Source: Paenibacillus lactis | GTDB taxonomy: Bacteria > Bacillota > Bacilli > Paenibacillales > Paenibacillaceae | Reading direction: 5' to 3' | Assembly: GCF_017873605.1 (NCBI RefSeq) | Contig: NZ_JAGGKI010000010.1 | Coordinates: 1 to 64,000, forward strand | Length of the DNA stretch: 64,000 bases | Part shown: piece after piece, positions 17,030 to 26,560 of the stretch | How the letters are laid out: each line of letters starts with the position of its first letter | Position numbering within the stretch: position 1 is the first letter of the stretch | Program-made: the position numbers and the translations under genes | The notes under the pieces: generated by a model | Told to the model about the DNA's origin: nothing | Database searches by the model: none | Seen by the model: the letters and a program-made list of their open reading frames with translations, nothing else

Positions 17030-17884
17030 TCAGGGTGGTCCATTTGATGCGAAGTACGAAGAGATGACATGCTGTTCAGGCACAACGGCGAGCAAACGGC
17101 CCGGTCCGCCCATCACATATATCAAATGATACTTCTCTCTTTTAAATAGACGCATGATATCACTCAAAGGTTTCGCAGAATCGGCTACGATCGGCTGCGC
17201 CGGTCCGAGCCGCTCCAAATTTCGTTCATAAATCTCGCTGCGCTGCACAAGAAATCGGAGAAAACGGTAAGGCACATTCCGGTGATCCTCAAAGTTGGAG
17301 TATGCCAGAAACAGCCCGATCATCAGCAGGTTGAGGCGGATCCCGCCGCCGGAGGATAAGGGAGCAAGTCCGTAAGCGATCATCAGCAGACTGCCGCATA
17401 TGCCGGCCCGGGAAGTCCATACCAGCGTTGCGTGGTAAGGAGCGATTAAACTGATCAGCGCCTGGAGCACCTTTCCTCCATCAAGAGGCAGAATCGGCAG
17501 GAGATTGAATAGAGCGATCATCACATTTCCCTGGATAATATAAGCCAGCATCGCCTCGTCTCCCCAGCCGGCCCAGCGGCAGCAGAGGGCAAGTCCGATC
17601 ATGATGGCATTTTGGAGCGGACCTGAAAGCGCGATGACGATTTCCTTCCATGCCGTCATCCGCCCATCGTCCTCTATAACAGCAACGCCGCCGAACGGCA
17701 GCATCTGAATGGCTCTCACCTTGAACCCCATCGCTGCAGCGGCGGCGGCATGACCTAATTCATGGATAAAGACGATGATGAATAATGTAAGCAGCTCGAG
17801 AAAACGTCCCGTTACGACGGAAGCCAGCATGACGATGACAAAAAGCGGATGCAGCGACAGGGCTGTCCCCTTAAAATTAATCAA
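17030..17884 (-). CDS. spoIVFB: Intramembrane metalloprotease SpoIVFB
   Basis: The 284-residue site-2 protease cleaves pro-sigma-K in the mother cell outer forespore membrane. The zinc motif HELGH is at residues 41-45 inside a membrane segment, and the third ligand Asp135 is in NLLPILPLDGGKV. About six hydrophobic segments span residues 1-190. The C-terminal part (about 230-280) resembles a CBS domain, as in the B. subtilis protein. It overlaps spoIVFA by eight bases, so inhibitor and protease are co-translated. Confidence 0.93.
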   Translation of the reverse strand: MINFKGTALSLHPLFVIVMLASVVTGRFLELLTLFIIVFIHELGHAAAAAAMGFKVRAIQMLPFGGVAVIEDDGRMTAWKEIVIALSGPLQNAIMIGLALCCRWAGWGDEAMLAYIIQGNVMIALFNLLPILPLDGGKVLQALISLIAPYHATLVWTSRAGICGSLLMIAYGLAPLSSGGGIRLNLLMIGLFLAYSNFEDHRNVPYRFLRFLVQRSEIYERNLERLGPAQPIVADSAKPLSDIMRLFKREKYHLIYVMGGPGRLLAVVPEQHVISSYFASNGPP

Positions 17885-18797
17885 GCGGCATCACTTCCGC
17901 AGGGTCCACGTCCCGGTTGCCCTCTTTGAGAACAAAATAAAGCGTCGGGGGACTGCCCGAATCCGTCGATTGAAGCGTACCGATCGGATCTCCGCCCTGC
18001 ACCCAATCGTTGACCTTCAGCCCGGTCTCCGCCAGTCTGCTGTAAATCGCCTTCCGGTTTCCCGTATGCTGAATTAAAACCGATATCCCGTTCTCCGGAT
18101 GCTCTGTCACCTCCAGTACCCGGCCGGTCTCAATGCTTCTGACCGCCCGCTGGGATAACGATCCTCCTGCGGCTTCCAGCACGATTCCCTTCAGATCTAC
18201 AGCAAAGGATTGCACCAACCTGCCTTCAAGCGGAGGAATGAGCGATGTGGATGCATTCACTTTGGTGGAGTGCTCATCGGTTTGCCCGAAAATCGGAATA
18301 AAGGATGGAGCTTCTCCAAAATGCTCTTCGTACCATACCTGGGCCGCGCGGAAATCCATCTCACGGCTCAGCCCTTCGATGATAAAGGCCTGCGTTCGCA
18401 GAGCCCATGGCTGCTGCATGGAAAATATCCCCCACACGATGCCGAACAGCAGCGCGCTCACGACGAGGCGTCGAACAAGGCCGGGCAGAAAGGATCCCCT
18501 TCGCGGCGGATTCGGAGCGTCGCCGGGATCTATAGTGTCGTACCAGCCGCGATATCCCTGCTGCTTCCAGAGCCGCTCGGGATCCGGCTCCATATCGGCC
18601 GAGGACCGATCGGGCAATGCCGGTCTGACATTCGCCTTCTGAGCCCGCTCGGGCTCTTTGGCCTCCGGCTTGACCGTCTCCGCTTGTCCAGGCAGCGCCG
18701 GCCACGACTTGTCCGGCGGGAGCGAATGCTGTCCGCCCTCGAGCAGCTCCCGGATCCGGGCTTCCCTACGATGTTTCACTGAGGATTTAACGTCCAT
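17877..18797 (-). CDS. spoIVFA: SpoIVFA, regulator of SpoIVFB
   Basis: The 306-residue protein has a charged cytoplasmic N-terminal part, one membrane segment (about 108-130, LVVSALLFGIVWGIF) and a C-terminal LytM/M23-like domain (about 200-306, QHTGNRKAIYSRL, VKVNDWVQGGDPIG-like). The metal-binding His residues of active M23 peptidases are not all present. In B. subtilis it holds SpoIVFB inactive until cleaved by SpoIVB. Overlap with spoIVFB and the location after minD match the B. subtilis order. Confidence 0.88.
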   Translation of the reverse strand: MDVKSSVKHRREARIRELLEGGQHSLPPDKSWPALPGQAETVKPEAKEPERAQKANVRPALPDRSSADMEPDPERLWKQQGYRGWYDTIDPGDAPNPPRRGSFLPGLVRRLVVSALLFGIVWGIFSMQQPWALRTQAFIIEGLSREMDFRAAQVWYEEHFGEAPSFIPIFGQTDEHSTKVNASTSLIPPLEGRLVQSFAVDLKGIVLEAAGGSLSQRAVRSIETGRVLEVTEHPENGISVLIQHTGNRKAIYSRLAETGLKVNDWVQGGDPIGTLQSTDSGSPPTLYFVLKEGNRDVDPAEVMPLD

Positions 18798-18984
18798 AAG
18801 CTCTCCCCCTTGGGGCTTGTTTGTTAATCTGTCTGCCTCAAGATCCTTCGGCAGATCTCTTCTTGTCCTATCATATGAGGGAGGGAAAGCCGTTTAGAAC
18901 AAGCCCTGCTCATCTTGATGAGCCGGATCCGGTAGAAATGCCGTTGCCTTCGTGAGAACCTCTTACGCGAGCGTCTTCCAACAG

Positions 18985-19030
18985 TAAAAAGGGGTATCCC
19001 GCCAGATCCAAGATCTGTTGGGATACCCCT
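18985..19030 (-). terminator. Terminator after minD
   Basis: The minus strand has a 10-bp perfect stem AGGGGTATCC/GGATACCCCT with a loop containing AGATCTTGGATCT, followed by TTTTT. It closes the mreBCD-minCD transcript before spoIVFA. Confidence 0.85.
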
Positions 19031-19058
19031 GCTGCTCTATATGAAACTGAAACTTCGT

Positions 19059-19853
19059 TTAACCCATTCCGAAAAACTTCTTGAACTTGGTGAACATGCC
19101 CTTTTTCTGATGAATCTGCATCAGAGGCACGGTATCGCCAAGAATTCGGCGTGCGATGTTCCGATAGGCGATCGCCGCCTGGGAATCCGGATTCATGACG
19201 GTCGGCTCCCCACTATTGGCCGCCTTGATAACCTTCTCGTCATCGGGCACGATGCCGATCAAATCGATGTTCAGCACCTGCAGCACATCTTCAATCTCGA
19301 GCATGTCGCCGGTCTTCACCATGTTCGGACGGATCCGGTTCACGATCAGCTTCGGCGATTCCACATGGGAGCTCTCCAGAAGCCCGATAACCCGGTCTGC
19401 GTCCCGAACGGCTGCGTTCTCCGGCGTCGTAACGACAATGGCTTTATCGGCGCCGGCAATTGCATTCTTGAAGCCCTGTTCGATTCCTGCAGGGCAATCG
19501 ATGATGATGTATTCGAATTCTTTCTTGAGTTCGAGAACGATATCCTTCACTTGATCCGGAGAAATCGCGTTCTTATCCTTCGTCTGGGCTGCAGGCAGCA
19601 TATACAGATCGTCAAAGCGCTTGTCCTTGATCAACGCTTGATTGAGCCGGCATCGCCCTTCTGCAACGTCGCATATGTCGTAAATAATCCGGTTCTCCAG
19701 GCCCATGACGACATCCAAATTGCGCAGACCGATATCCGTATCCACCAAACACACTTTTTTTCCCAAGAGTGCTAAAGCTGTGCCGATGTTCGCCGATGTC
19801 GTCGTTTTACCGACTCCGCCCTTACCAGAAGTTACGACGATTGCCTCTCCCAT
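19059..19853 (-). CDS. minD: Septum site-determining ATPase MinD
   Basis: The 264-residue ATPase positions the division septum by recruiting MinC to the membrane. It has the deviant Walker A SGKGGVGKTTTSAN (about 9-22), the DTDIGLRNLD switch region and a C-terminal amphipathic helix (GMFTKFKKFFGMG) for membrane binding. It follows minC after three bases, in the conserved mreB-mreC-mreD-minC-minD order. Confidence 0.97.
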   Translation of the reverse strand: MGEAIVVTSGKGGVGKTTTSANIGTALALLGKKVCLVDTDIGLRNLDVVMGLENRIIYDICDVAEGRCRLNQALIKDKRFDDLYMLPAAQTKDKNAISPDQVKDIVLELKKEFEYIIIDCPAGIEQGFKNAIAGADKAIVVTTPENAAVRDADRVIGLLESSHVESPKLIVNRIRPNMVKTGDMLEIEDVLQVLNIDLIGIVPDDEKVIKAANSGEPTVMNPDSQAAIAYRNIARRILGDTVPLMQIHQKKGMFTKFKKFFGMG

Positions 19854-19856
19854 GTA

Positions 19857-20519
19857 CTACACCCCTTTAAACACATTAAAATCCCGACCCAAACGTGAGA
19901 TGTTGCTGATCTTGTCGATCTCCATGCTTCCGTTCTTCAAATAAGCAAATTCCATGACCGTCTCGCGCGTCTCCCATTCGTCCGGCGGCCGGCTGATCAT
20001 TTGAGAAATCCGGAGCTGGGTAGGAGCGAAATACGAAGCGGCAATAATCGCTTCTTCGTTGCCGTCCACACCGGCATGCGCGGTTCCGCGCAGCGCGCCC
20101 AGTATGTATATATCACCGGTGCACGTAATGACGCCCCCGGGATTGACGTCTCCTAGGAATAGGAGATCTCCATCATGGTGCAGCACCTGCCCTGATCGCA
20201 CGATTCCCGTCATCAGCTCCAGCTGGCTGCCGGGAGGGGTCTCCGGCTCGATCGGCGGGGACTCTACATTGCGGATTAGAAGATTTCCTTTTTGCTTTAA
20301 TATATCGAGAATCATCTGCTTTTCTTCTTCGGATACTTTACGGGATCCCAGCTTTACATCCACATGAATGATCGGTCCGGTCAAAATATTCTGGTGACTG
20401 TGCTCCAGCTTATACCTAAGCTCCTGGAGCAGCTCGTCGAGCTCACATTGATCGTCAAGCAGGAATACCAGGCCATCCTTAATGCCCTTAATCGTCACAT
20501 GATTGGATTTTACAGCCAT
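19857..20519 (-). CDS. minC: Septum site-determining protein MinC
   Basis: The 220-residue FtsZ antagonist has an N-terminal FtsZ-binding domain (about 1-100) and a C-terminal beta-helix (about 110-215) with GQVLHHDGDLLFLGDVNPGG and ILGALRGTAHAG. The start is the ATG at 20519 (MAVKSNHV), because a GGGAGGG motif precedes it and the 13 codons further upstream include that ribosome binding site. It partners MinD, encoded next. Confidence 0.93.
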   Translation of the reverse strand: MAVKSNHVTIKGIKDGLVFLLDDQCELDELLQELRYKLEHSHQNILTGPIIHVDVKLGSRKVSEEEKQMILDILKQKGNLLIRNVESPPIEPETPPGSQLELMTGIVRSGQVLHHDGDLLFLGDVNPGGVITCTGDIYILGALRGTAHAGVDGNEEAIIAASYFAPTQLRISQMISRPPDEWETRETVMEFAYLKNGSMEIDKISNISRLGRDFNVFKGV

Positions 20520-20603
20520 AAGACCTGTCCCTCCCATCCTAGTACATTTCGCGCTCAAACCTTCAAGTTCCTGCTAGTCTTCGTAAAATGTCTTGGCGTG
20601 GGC

Positions 20604-21134
20604 TTAGGAAGCAGTCTTTCTTCGCTGATATTTCGCGATCAGCTCCAGCTGCTTGCGGACCGGGACATAAATCGCCAAAGCAAAGGCAAAGTGAACGAGG
20701 AGATTCGGCAGCATATGATGCAGCAGCGACCAGTTGTAAGAGGTCGGATTAAGCCGGAATACCTTGTAGATACCAAACAGCGTGCTATCGAACAGCAGGC
20801 TTCCCAAGATGACGATCGTCATCATCATCGGCAGCGGAGCACGCGGCGCCTTGAACACAAGTCCCAGCAAATATGCGGATATGCCCATAGCAAAAGAATA
20901 AGTGCCGATCATTTCGCCGTAGTATACGATGTCATGAAGCATACCGAATATAAGTCCGAGCACAAGGCCGGTATGGCGGTGATAATAGATCGAGACGAAA
21001 AATATGGCGACCAGAACAAAATTAGGATAGATCTGCAGCTGCAGCGAGCTCGGCGTTAACCAGAAGAACACCGTGCCTTGCAGGATGAACAAAACGAACA
21101 ACAGGAGAATGAGAATCTGCTTGCGCGCCATCAT
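20604..21134 (-). CDS. mreD: Rod shape-determining protein MreD
   Basis: The 176-residue membrane protein has about five hydrophobic segments (ILILLLFVLFILQGTVFFWL at the N-terminus, GLVLGLIFGMLHDIVYYGEMIG in the middle). It is the integral membrane part of the elongasome. It overlaps mreC by four bases and precedes minC. Confidence 0.9.
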   Translation of the reverse strand: MMARKQILILLLFVLFILQGTVFFWLTPSSLQLQIYPNFVLVAIFFVSIYYHRHTGLVLGLIFGMLHDIVYYGEMIGTYSFAMGISAYLLGLVFKAPRAPLPMMMTIVILGSLLFDSTLFGIYKVFRLNPTSYNWSLLHHMLPNLLVHFAFALAIYVPVRKQLELIAKYQRRKTAS

Positions 21135-22006
21135 TTCGGCTCCTCTGGGGTAACCACGATAATGACATATCTCCAGTCCTCGAATTTGGCGGCAGGCGTA
21201 ATCGTTGCGGTTCTGCTCTGCCCGAATTGGCTGATCTGGACGCTATCTACGGTTCCAATGATCAGGCCCGGCGGAATGACGCCGCCCGCGCCGGACGAAA
21301 TAATCTTGTCTCCTTCCGCAATCGGATCATCCTCCGCAACCCGTGTCATGAGCAGCGTGTTGGTCTTCTCGTCGTAAGTTTCTACGATGCCGAAGGTTTT
21401 GTCCTCCTTGCCGATCGCCGTAACCGAGATCGGCTGCGGATTCGGGTCCTGGGCATCCATCGTTGTCAGCAGCTTCACCGTGGAGGTGAAATTGCTCACG
21501 TTGCTTACGATGCCCACCATGCCGTCAACCGTAGTGACCGACATGTTCGGCCGGATGCCGTCGCGCTCGCCCAAATTGACGACAAGCGTCCGGTTGTTCG
21601 GATCCGAATTGACAGCGATCACCTCTGCCGTACGGTAATCATATTTATCCCGGTTTTTCTGGTTTTGCGTAAATCGGAGATTATCCCGAAGCCTCTCGTA
21701 CTTCGCTTTTATCGTATTGTAATTCGCACTCTCTCGCGAATACTGCGCAACCGCCCTACGAAGCTCTTCATTCTCCTCATAGACCGCCTTCATATTCCGC
21801 ACGTCTTCAAAGAAACCCGCTATATAGGCAGCGGGCTTGTAAAATACGCTTTGCACAAAACCGACCGTATCTTTAACGAATTTCTCAGGCCAAGATAAAG
21901 AAGCTCTCGGACCGAGCGTAAATCCCATGATCGCGATAAACGCCACGAGCCCGATAAGCATGATGAACAAGCGCTTGTTGCCTAGCAGCTTAAACAGTTG
22001 CAACAC
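21131..22006 (-). CDS. mreC: Rod shape-determining protein MreC
   Basis: The 291-residue bitopic protein has one membrane segment (about 10-32), a coiled coil (about 70-115, VYEENEELRRAVAQYS...KYERLRDNLRF) and a beta-rich extracytoplasmic part (about 120-285). It links MreB filaments to the peptidoglycan synthesis machinery. It lies between mreB and mreD in the conserved order. Confidence 0.94.
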   Translation of the reverse strand: MLQLFKLLGNKRLFIMLIGLVAFIAIMGFTLGPRASLSWPEKFVKDTVGFVQSVFYKPAAYIAGFFEDVRNMKAVYEENEELRRAVAQYSRESANYNTIKAKYERLRDNLRFTQNQKNRDKYDYRTAEVIAVNSDPNNRTLVVNLGERDGIRPNMSVTTVDGMVGIVSNVSNFTSTVKLLTTMDAQDPNPQPISVTAIGKEDKTFGIVETYDEKTNTLLMTRVAEDDPIAEGDKIISSGAGGVIPPGLIIGTVDSVQISQFGQSRTATITPAAKFEDWRYVIIVVTPEEPK

Positions 22007-22062
22007 CCTCTAACCTTACTGTTTTTCTCTCCCAACATTAGGGGTTTACACGCATCTTGGGT

Positions 22063-23097
22063 CTACCGTTTGGAACGGACGGCAGAGCTGCTCCGGGATT
22101 TGAACAGGTGGATGTTTTCGAGCGCCTTGCCCGTACCGATCGCCACGCAGTCCAGCGGATTCTCGGCAACGATCACCGGCATGCCGGTCTCTTCGGCAAG
22201 CAGCTTGTCCAGGTTGCGCAGCAGCGCGCCGCCGCCGGTCAGGACGATACCGCGGTCCATAATATCCGCAGCAAGCTCCGGAGGACATTTCTCCAGCGTA
22301 ACCTTCACCGCATCCACGATGGCGTTGATCGTGTCAGCCAGCGCTTCGCTAATCTCATCGGACGTAATCGTAATGGTCTTCGGCAGACCGGTTACGAGGT
22401 CGCGCCCGCGGATTTCCATCGTTTCCACCGTTTCAAGCGGCATGGCGGAGCCGACTTCCATCTTCAACAGCTCGGCGGTGCGCTCACCGATCATCAGATT
22501 ATATTGTCGTTTGATATAGGAAATAATAGAATCATCCATCTCATCGCCGGCAACGCGAACCGAACGGCTCGTTACGATGCCGCCGAGCGAGATAACCGCA
22601 ACCTCGGTGGTGCCGCCTCCGATATCGACTACCATGCTGCCGGTCGGCTCCCATACAGGCAGGTCCGCGCCGATCGCGGCCGCGAACGGCTCCTCAATGA
22701 TATACGCCTCGCGTGCGCCGGCTTGCTTGGTTGCATCCTCTACCGCACGCTGTTCAACCGCCGTAATGCCCGAAGGAACACAGACCATCACATTCGGATG
22801 GCGCGGGAAAACGGAGCGCTGCTTCTGCGCTTGGCGAATAAAATACTTAATCATCGTTGCCGTCGTATCAAAATCTGCAATGACGCCGTCCTTCATCGGA
22901 CGGATGGCACGGATGTTGCCCGGCGTACGTCCGATCATTTTCTTTGCGGACTCGCCGACCGCCTCAATCGTCTTTGTATCCGTACGCAGTGCAACCACAG
23001 ACGGCTCCCTCACGACAATTCCTTTACCGCGGACATAGACCAGCGTATTCGCCGTCCCCAAATCGATTCCCAAATCTTTTGTAAAACCACCCAACAT
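22063..23097 (-). CDS. mreB: Rod shape-determining protein MreB
   Basis: The 344-residue bacterial actin directs lateral wall synthesis. Phosphate 1 (DLGIDLGTANTLVYV), phosphate 2 (VVDIGGGTTEVAVISLGG) and the adenosine motif (IVLTGGGALLRNLD) are present. The start is the ATG at 23097 (MLGGFTKDLG), with AAGGGAG seven bases upstream. An eight-codon upstream extension is the ribosome binding site region and is left out. Confidence 0.97.
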   Translation of the reverse strand: MLGGFTKDLGIDLGTANTLVYVRGKGIVVREPSVVALRTDTKTIEAVGESAKKMIGRTPGNIRAIRPMKDGVIADFDTTATMIKYFIRQAQKQRSVFPRHPNVMVCVPSGITAVEQRAVEDATKQAGAREAYIIEEPFAAAIGADLPVWEPTGSMVVDIGGGTTEVAVISLGGIVTSRSVRVAGDEMDDSIISYIKRQYNLMIGERTAELLKMEVGSAMPLETVETMEIRGRDLVTGLPKTITITSDEISEALADTINAIVDAVKVTLEKCPPELAADIMDRGIVLTGGGALLRNLDKLLAEETGMPVIVAENPLDCVAIGTGKALENIHLFKSRSSSAVRSKR

Positions 23098-23135
23098 GAT
23101 GTATCTCCCTTTCTTCCTCAATCTGAACTATTATA

Positions 23136-23825
23136 TTACATCAAGCCCCGTTCCTTCAAACTTACGAACGATCCGTCCCCGATAATCAGATGATCCAGCA
23201 CGTCGATCCCGACAATCTGTCCCGCCTCCACCAGACGGGAGGTAAGGGAAATGTCTTCCGGGCTGGGCGTCGGATCTCCGCTTGGATGGTTGTGCGCGCA
23301 TACCAGCGACGCACTGCTGCATTTGATAGCCGCTCTGAACACCTCGCGGGGATGAACGATGGAAGCGTTGAGGCTCCCCATCGATAACGTTTCCTGGGCA
23401 ATGACGTGATTCTTCGTATTTAAAAACAAGCAGACAAAATGCTCTTTCTGCAAATATCGCATCTGTTCACTGAGCAGCTCCGCTGCATCATGCGGATTGC
23501 GTATAATGACAGGCTCCACATGCCTGGATGCCGCCAATCGCCGTCCAAGCTCTATGCCAGCCTTCAGCTGAACGGCCTTGGCGGTTCCAATTCCTTTAAT
23601 TTGCGTAAGTTCTTCGATGCTGAGGTCCACGAGCTGCCGGATTCCTCCGGCTTCCTTAAGCAGCCGCTGCGCTATATGTACGGCAGATTCCTGGCGGGTT
23701 CCTGTTCGAAGCAATATCGCCAGCAATTCCGCATGGCTCAGTGCGCTCGCCCCATAATGCATCATGCGTTCTCTTGGTCGTTCGTCATGGGGGATGTCGC
23801 GCAGCAATAATGTTGGCGACTCCAT
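23136..23825 (-). CDS. radC: RadC/JAB domain protein
   Basis: The 229-residue protein has two helix-hairpin-helix motifs (about 40-95, including LTQIKGIGTAKAVQLKAGIELG) and a C-terminal JAB/MPN domain (105-229) with the metal motif HNHPSGDPTPSPED and an upstream Glu. The biological role of RadC is unsettled, and an older DNA repair assignment has been questioned. It sits between maf and mreB as in B. subtilis. Confidence 0.93.
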   Translation of the reverse strand: MESPTLLLRDIPHDERPRERMMHYGASALSHAELLAILLRTGTRQESAVHIAQRLLKEAGGIRQLVDLSIEELTQIKGIGTAKAVQLKAGIELGRRLAASRHVEPVIIRNPHDAAELLSEQMRYLQKEHFVCLFLNTKNHVIAQETLSMGSLNASIVHPREVFRAAIKCSSASLVCAHNHPSGDPTPSPEDISLTSRLVEAGQIVGIDVLDHLIIGDGSFVSLKERGLM

Positions 23826-23913
23826 AGATTCCCCTACTTTCTAAGAATAAAATCAATCGGTTTCAGCTTGCCCCGGGTGCTCCCAAGGACAGCGAACCGA
23901 TCAGCCTTTATAT

Positions 23914-24525
23914 CTACGATTCGGTTAGTACATCCATCCCCATCTCAGACAGCATGTCCGACAGCAGAGAAAGCGGAAGGCCGACGACATTAAAATAGTC
24001 GCCCTCAATACCTTCGATAAGCGTTGCTCCAAGGCCCTGAATCGCATACGCACCGGCCTTGTCCATCGGTTCGCCGCTCCTTACATAAGCTTCAACCGCA
24101 TCCGGACTCAAGCGTTTCATGCTCACTTTGGTTTCGCGGTGAGACACCTTGATCGCGCCCGATGCCAGATCGATGCATGCAACTCCCGTAAATACCCGGT
24201 GAGCGCGTCCCTGAAGCATGGTCAGCATTCGCACCGCATCGTCATGATCCACCGGTTTCCCCAGCACGAGATCCTCCAGTACAACAACCGTGTCGCTTCC
24301 GACGATAATCCCGCCGCCCTGGTCCGTATTCAGCTTGCGGCGAACCGCCTCCGCCTTACGGAGAGCCAGCGATTCTACAATCCGGTCCGGAGACCATTCT
24401 GCAGGCGTATCCTCATCCGCTTCACTCGGCACGATTTCGAATGGAATTCGAAGGGAGGCGATCAGCTCCTGACGCCGAGGAGAGGTCGAAGCCAGTATTA
24501 TACGGCGATTTCTCTTCTCTTTCAA
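23914..24525 (-). CDS. maf: Maf nucleoside triphosphate pyrophosphatase
   Basis: The 203-residue protein has the Maf signature ILASTSPRRQELI (about 10-22), the SEADED segment, and GSDTVVVLE with the catalytic Asp. Maf proteins hydrolyse dTTP, UTP and modified nucleotides, and overexpression blocks septation in B. subtilis. It lies between a small membrane protein gene and radC. Confidence 0.94.
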   Translation of the reverse strand: MKEKRNRRIILASTSPRRQELIASLRIPFEIVPSEADEDTPAEWSPDRIVESLALRKAEAVRRKLNTDQGGGIIVGSDTVVVLEDLVLGKPVDHDDAVRMLTMLQGRAHRVFTGVACIDLASGAIKVSHRETKVSMKRLSPDAVEAYVRSGEPMDKAGAYAIQGLGATLIEGIEGDYFNVVGLPLSLLSDMLSEMGMDVLTES

Positions 24526-24550
24526 GGGGGATAGTCTCCTTTGTCATGTC

Positions 24551-24793
24551 TTAGAGCCTGCGGTATAGCCAGATCGCTGCAATGATGCCCAGCAGACTAA
24601 GCAGGCTGAAATGAAGTTCAAGGTTAATGTCGTAAATGATGATGTCAAGGTCGGCTGAAGGGGACCACTTGATGGGCGTAGACGCCGTTAGAAACGACAC
24701 CGCCTTAACCGGCTCAAGCGCCTTCGCGATCCATGTGCCGGCAAGCCACCCTAACAGCAAAAATAAGATGAGCATTCCTTTATTTTTCTTCAT
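24551..24793 (-). CDS. Small membrane protein, DUF4321-like
   Basis: The 80-residue product has two hydrophobic segments (GMLILFLLLGWLAGTWIA and SLLSLLGIIAAIWLYRRL) separated by a short polar loop, and a basic first few residues. Its size and place directly upstream of maf fit the DUF4321 family of Firmicutes, of unknown function. The start is the ATG at 24793 (MKKNKG), with GAGGG about ten bases before it. A longer in-frame extension has no support. Confidence 0.7.
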   Translation of the reverse strand: MKKNKGMLILFLLLGWLAGTWIAKALEPVKAVSFLTASTPIKWSPSADLDIIIYDINLELHFSLLSLLGIIAAIWLYRRL

Positions 24794-24855
24794 GCATCCT
24801 CTTCCCTCGCCATTTTTTGACACCCTAATTATTATACGGTGAATCGATAAGCAAT

Positions 24856-24905
24856 ACAAACAGAAATCCGGCAGGGGGAACTATTTCCAATTCCTTGCCG
24901 GATTT
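24856..24905 (-). terminator. Terminator after spoIIB
   Basis: The minus strand forms AAATCCGGCAAGGAA/TTCCCCCTGCCGGATTT with a moderately T-rich tail (TTTCTGTTTG). It is a weaker intrinsic terminator than others in the window. Confidence 0.6.
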
Positions 24906-24920
24906 TACGATGATTTGAAA

Positions 24921-26354
24921 TTATAGGCCGTCCAGGAGCTTCTTCTGGCCCATGATATAGTTCATCATGCCTGTTTGAATCTCCCACAAATGCCCCTTGG
25001 ATTGATTTTTGATATATTCGGAGAGCGCCATAACCGATCCATTCATGGATTGTTCCATCATTGGGAGCACGGCCAGAGACTCCGGTCCCAGTCCTTCAGA
25101 CAGCTGCTTGACCGATTGGATCCACTGCTGATGGAGGTTTGTCACGCTCTTCATCGCTTCCGCAGCTGCCGGCCCTCCCCCCTCCTGTTGGCCCAATAGA
25201 GAAGCAGACAGCGCACTCAGCTCGGAGACCAGCTGGCCGCTGACCGTAAAATAGTCCGTAAGCGTCTTCGCTTCACCGGAATACACCCGGGGCTCGGCCT
25301 GCGGCAAGGAAATTTCCCGCACGTACAGCTCGACCCCTTCGGCCTTGAGCTGATTGCTCAGCAGCTTGGCCTGTTCCCGATCCGGCGATATGCCCGCATA
25401 GACCCGATTTTCCTCATTCGGATCCCCTCCGGCCGCGATTCCTGCCGCCAGCAGCTCGCTCTTCGCCTGCTCCACGCGCTCGGGCGTGCTGAAAACACCG
25501 TACTGCAGCATATAGAAGGTCGATCCCGGAATTTGCACGGCCGTGGCAGGCTGTTGTCCGGAAGGTGCCGGTGTCTCCGTGCTTTCACCCGTTCCCGTTC
25601 CCGCTTCGTTTTCAATCACCGTCTCACTGCCCGTCCCTGGCGCCGATATATCCCCATTGTTATTGCTGCCGGCGCCGCCGTTAAACATCGTCAGAACCAT
25701 GTACCCGAACATTAACCCGGTGATGACCGCTGCACTGACCGCAGCCGCCATCTTCCAGAAGGACGTCGGCCGCTTCGTCCGGTAATAGCTGTAATCATCT
25801 CCCTGTGTTCCCTCATAGAAAACCCCGTCCTGTTGTCCGCTTTCCCATGGATCTTGCTGCGGAGGTACTGCTGAGAATTTTCCCGTACGGGAGTGGGAGT
25901 CAATCGCGCCGCCATCCCATACCTCAGGAAGATCCTGATATGGATCCGGGTGCTCCGGATTGCCATTGCCCGCCAACTGCTCATTGGCAGCCTGAAGCCG
26001 TCTTCTCTCCTCGGCCAGCCGTCCTCTTCGCGAGGAGTCCCGGCTGCTGCGCAGCCTCCGATCATCCAACGCATCCGGCTGATCCGTCTTTGCCTCGGGA
26101 TGAACAACGCGCAGATGCTCTGGTTTGGGATCGGCCGATGAAGCCGAATGGTCGATGAAGCCGTTTGAATTCCAGCTTCCGGGTGCTCCATCATCCTCCA
26201 TCCCCAGCCTCTCGAAATCCCAATCGCTGGGCGTATTCCAGTTTGAAACCCCCAGTTCATTCGTGCCGGGCTCTTCCTGCATGCCCCTGCCGTTCCGATG
26301 ATTCGGTTTGGGAGGGTCATGGTCAAAACGGATGGTCATCCGCGCTTTGTTCAT
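24921..26354 (-). CDS. spoIIB: SpoIIB-like SPOR domain protein
   Basis: The 477-residue protein has a long hydrophilic, low-complexity cytoplasmic N-terminal region, one membrane segment (about 200-222, MAAAVSAAVITGLMFGYMVL), a Gly/Thr/Pro linker and a SPOR domain (about 275-350, FYMLQYGVFSTPERVEQAKSEL). SPOR domains bind denuded septal glycan. In B. subtilis SpoIIB lies upstream of maf and helps engulfment septum thinning. The context is the same here, though the sequence outside the SPOR domain is poorly conserved. The start is the ATG at 26354, since GAGGTG lies eight bases before it. Confidence 0.75.
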   Translation of the reverse strand: MNKARMTIRFDHDPPKPNHRNGRGMQEEPGTNELGVSNWNTPSDWDFERLGMEDDGAPGSWNSNGFIDHSASSADPKPEHLRVVHPEAKTDQPDALDDRRLRSSRDSSRRGRLAEERRRLQAANEQLAGNGNPEHPDPYQDLPEVWDGGAIDSHSRTGKFSAVPPQQDPWESGQQDGVFYEGTQGDDYSYYRTKRPTSFWKMAAAVSAAVITGLMFGYMVLTMFNGGAGSNNNGDISAPGTGSETVIENEAGTGTGESTETPAPSGQQPATAVQIPGSTFYMLQYGVFSTPERVEQAKSELLAAGIAAGGDPNEENRVYAGISPDREQAKLLSNQLKAEGVELYVREISLPQAEPRVYSGEAKTLTDYFTVSGQLVSELSALSASLLGQQEGGGPAAAEAMKSVTNLHQQWIQSVKQLSEGLGPESLAVLPMMEQSMNGSVMALSEYIKNQSKGHLWEIQTGMMNYIMGQKKLLDGL

Positions 26355-26431
26355 ATTCACACACCTCACTTGTCCTCTCTATACCTAGCTATATGATAGG
26401 GCTTGGCAAGTTATGTGCGGCGGAGAAAAGA

Positions 26432-26485
26432 ACAAATAAGGGCCCGTTTCACCGTGTTCGTGTCCGAACAAAGGAAAACGGGCCC
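26432..26485 (-). terminator. Terminator after murC
   Basis: The minus strand has the 10-bp stem GGGCCCGTTT/AAACGGGCCC with an inner arm GTTCGGACACGAAC, followed by TTATTTGTTCTTTT. It separates murC from spoIIB. Confidence 0.8.
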
Positions 26486-26560
26486 TGACGCGTCAGGATC
26501 CGGTGAGCTATGCTCTGAAGTGCATAAGCTCGCGCCTGACGGCATGGTGTAATCGTAATC

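Noticed and set aside
22057..23193. 378-residue plus-strand frame over mreB
   Set aside because: It is antisense to mreB, with low-complexity Arg/Asp-rich composition and no ribosome binding site.
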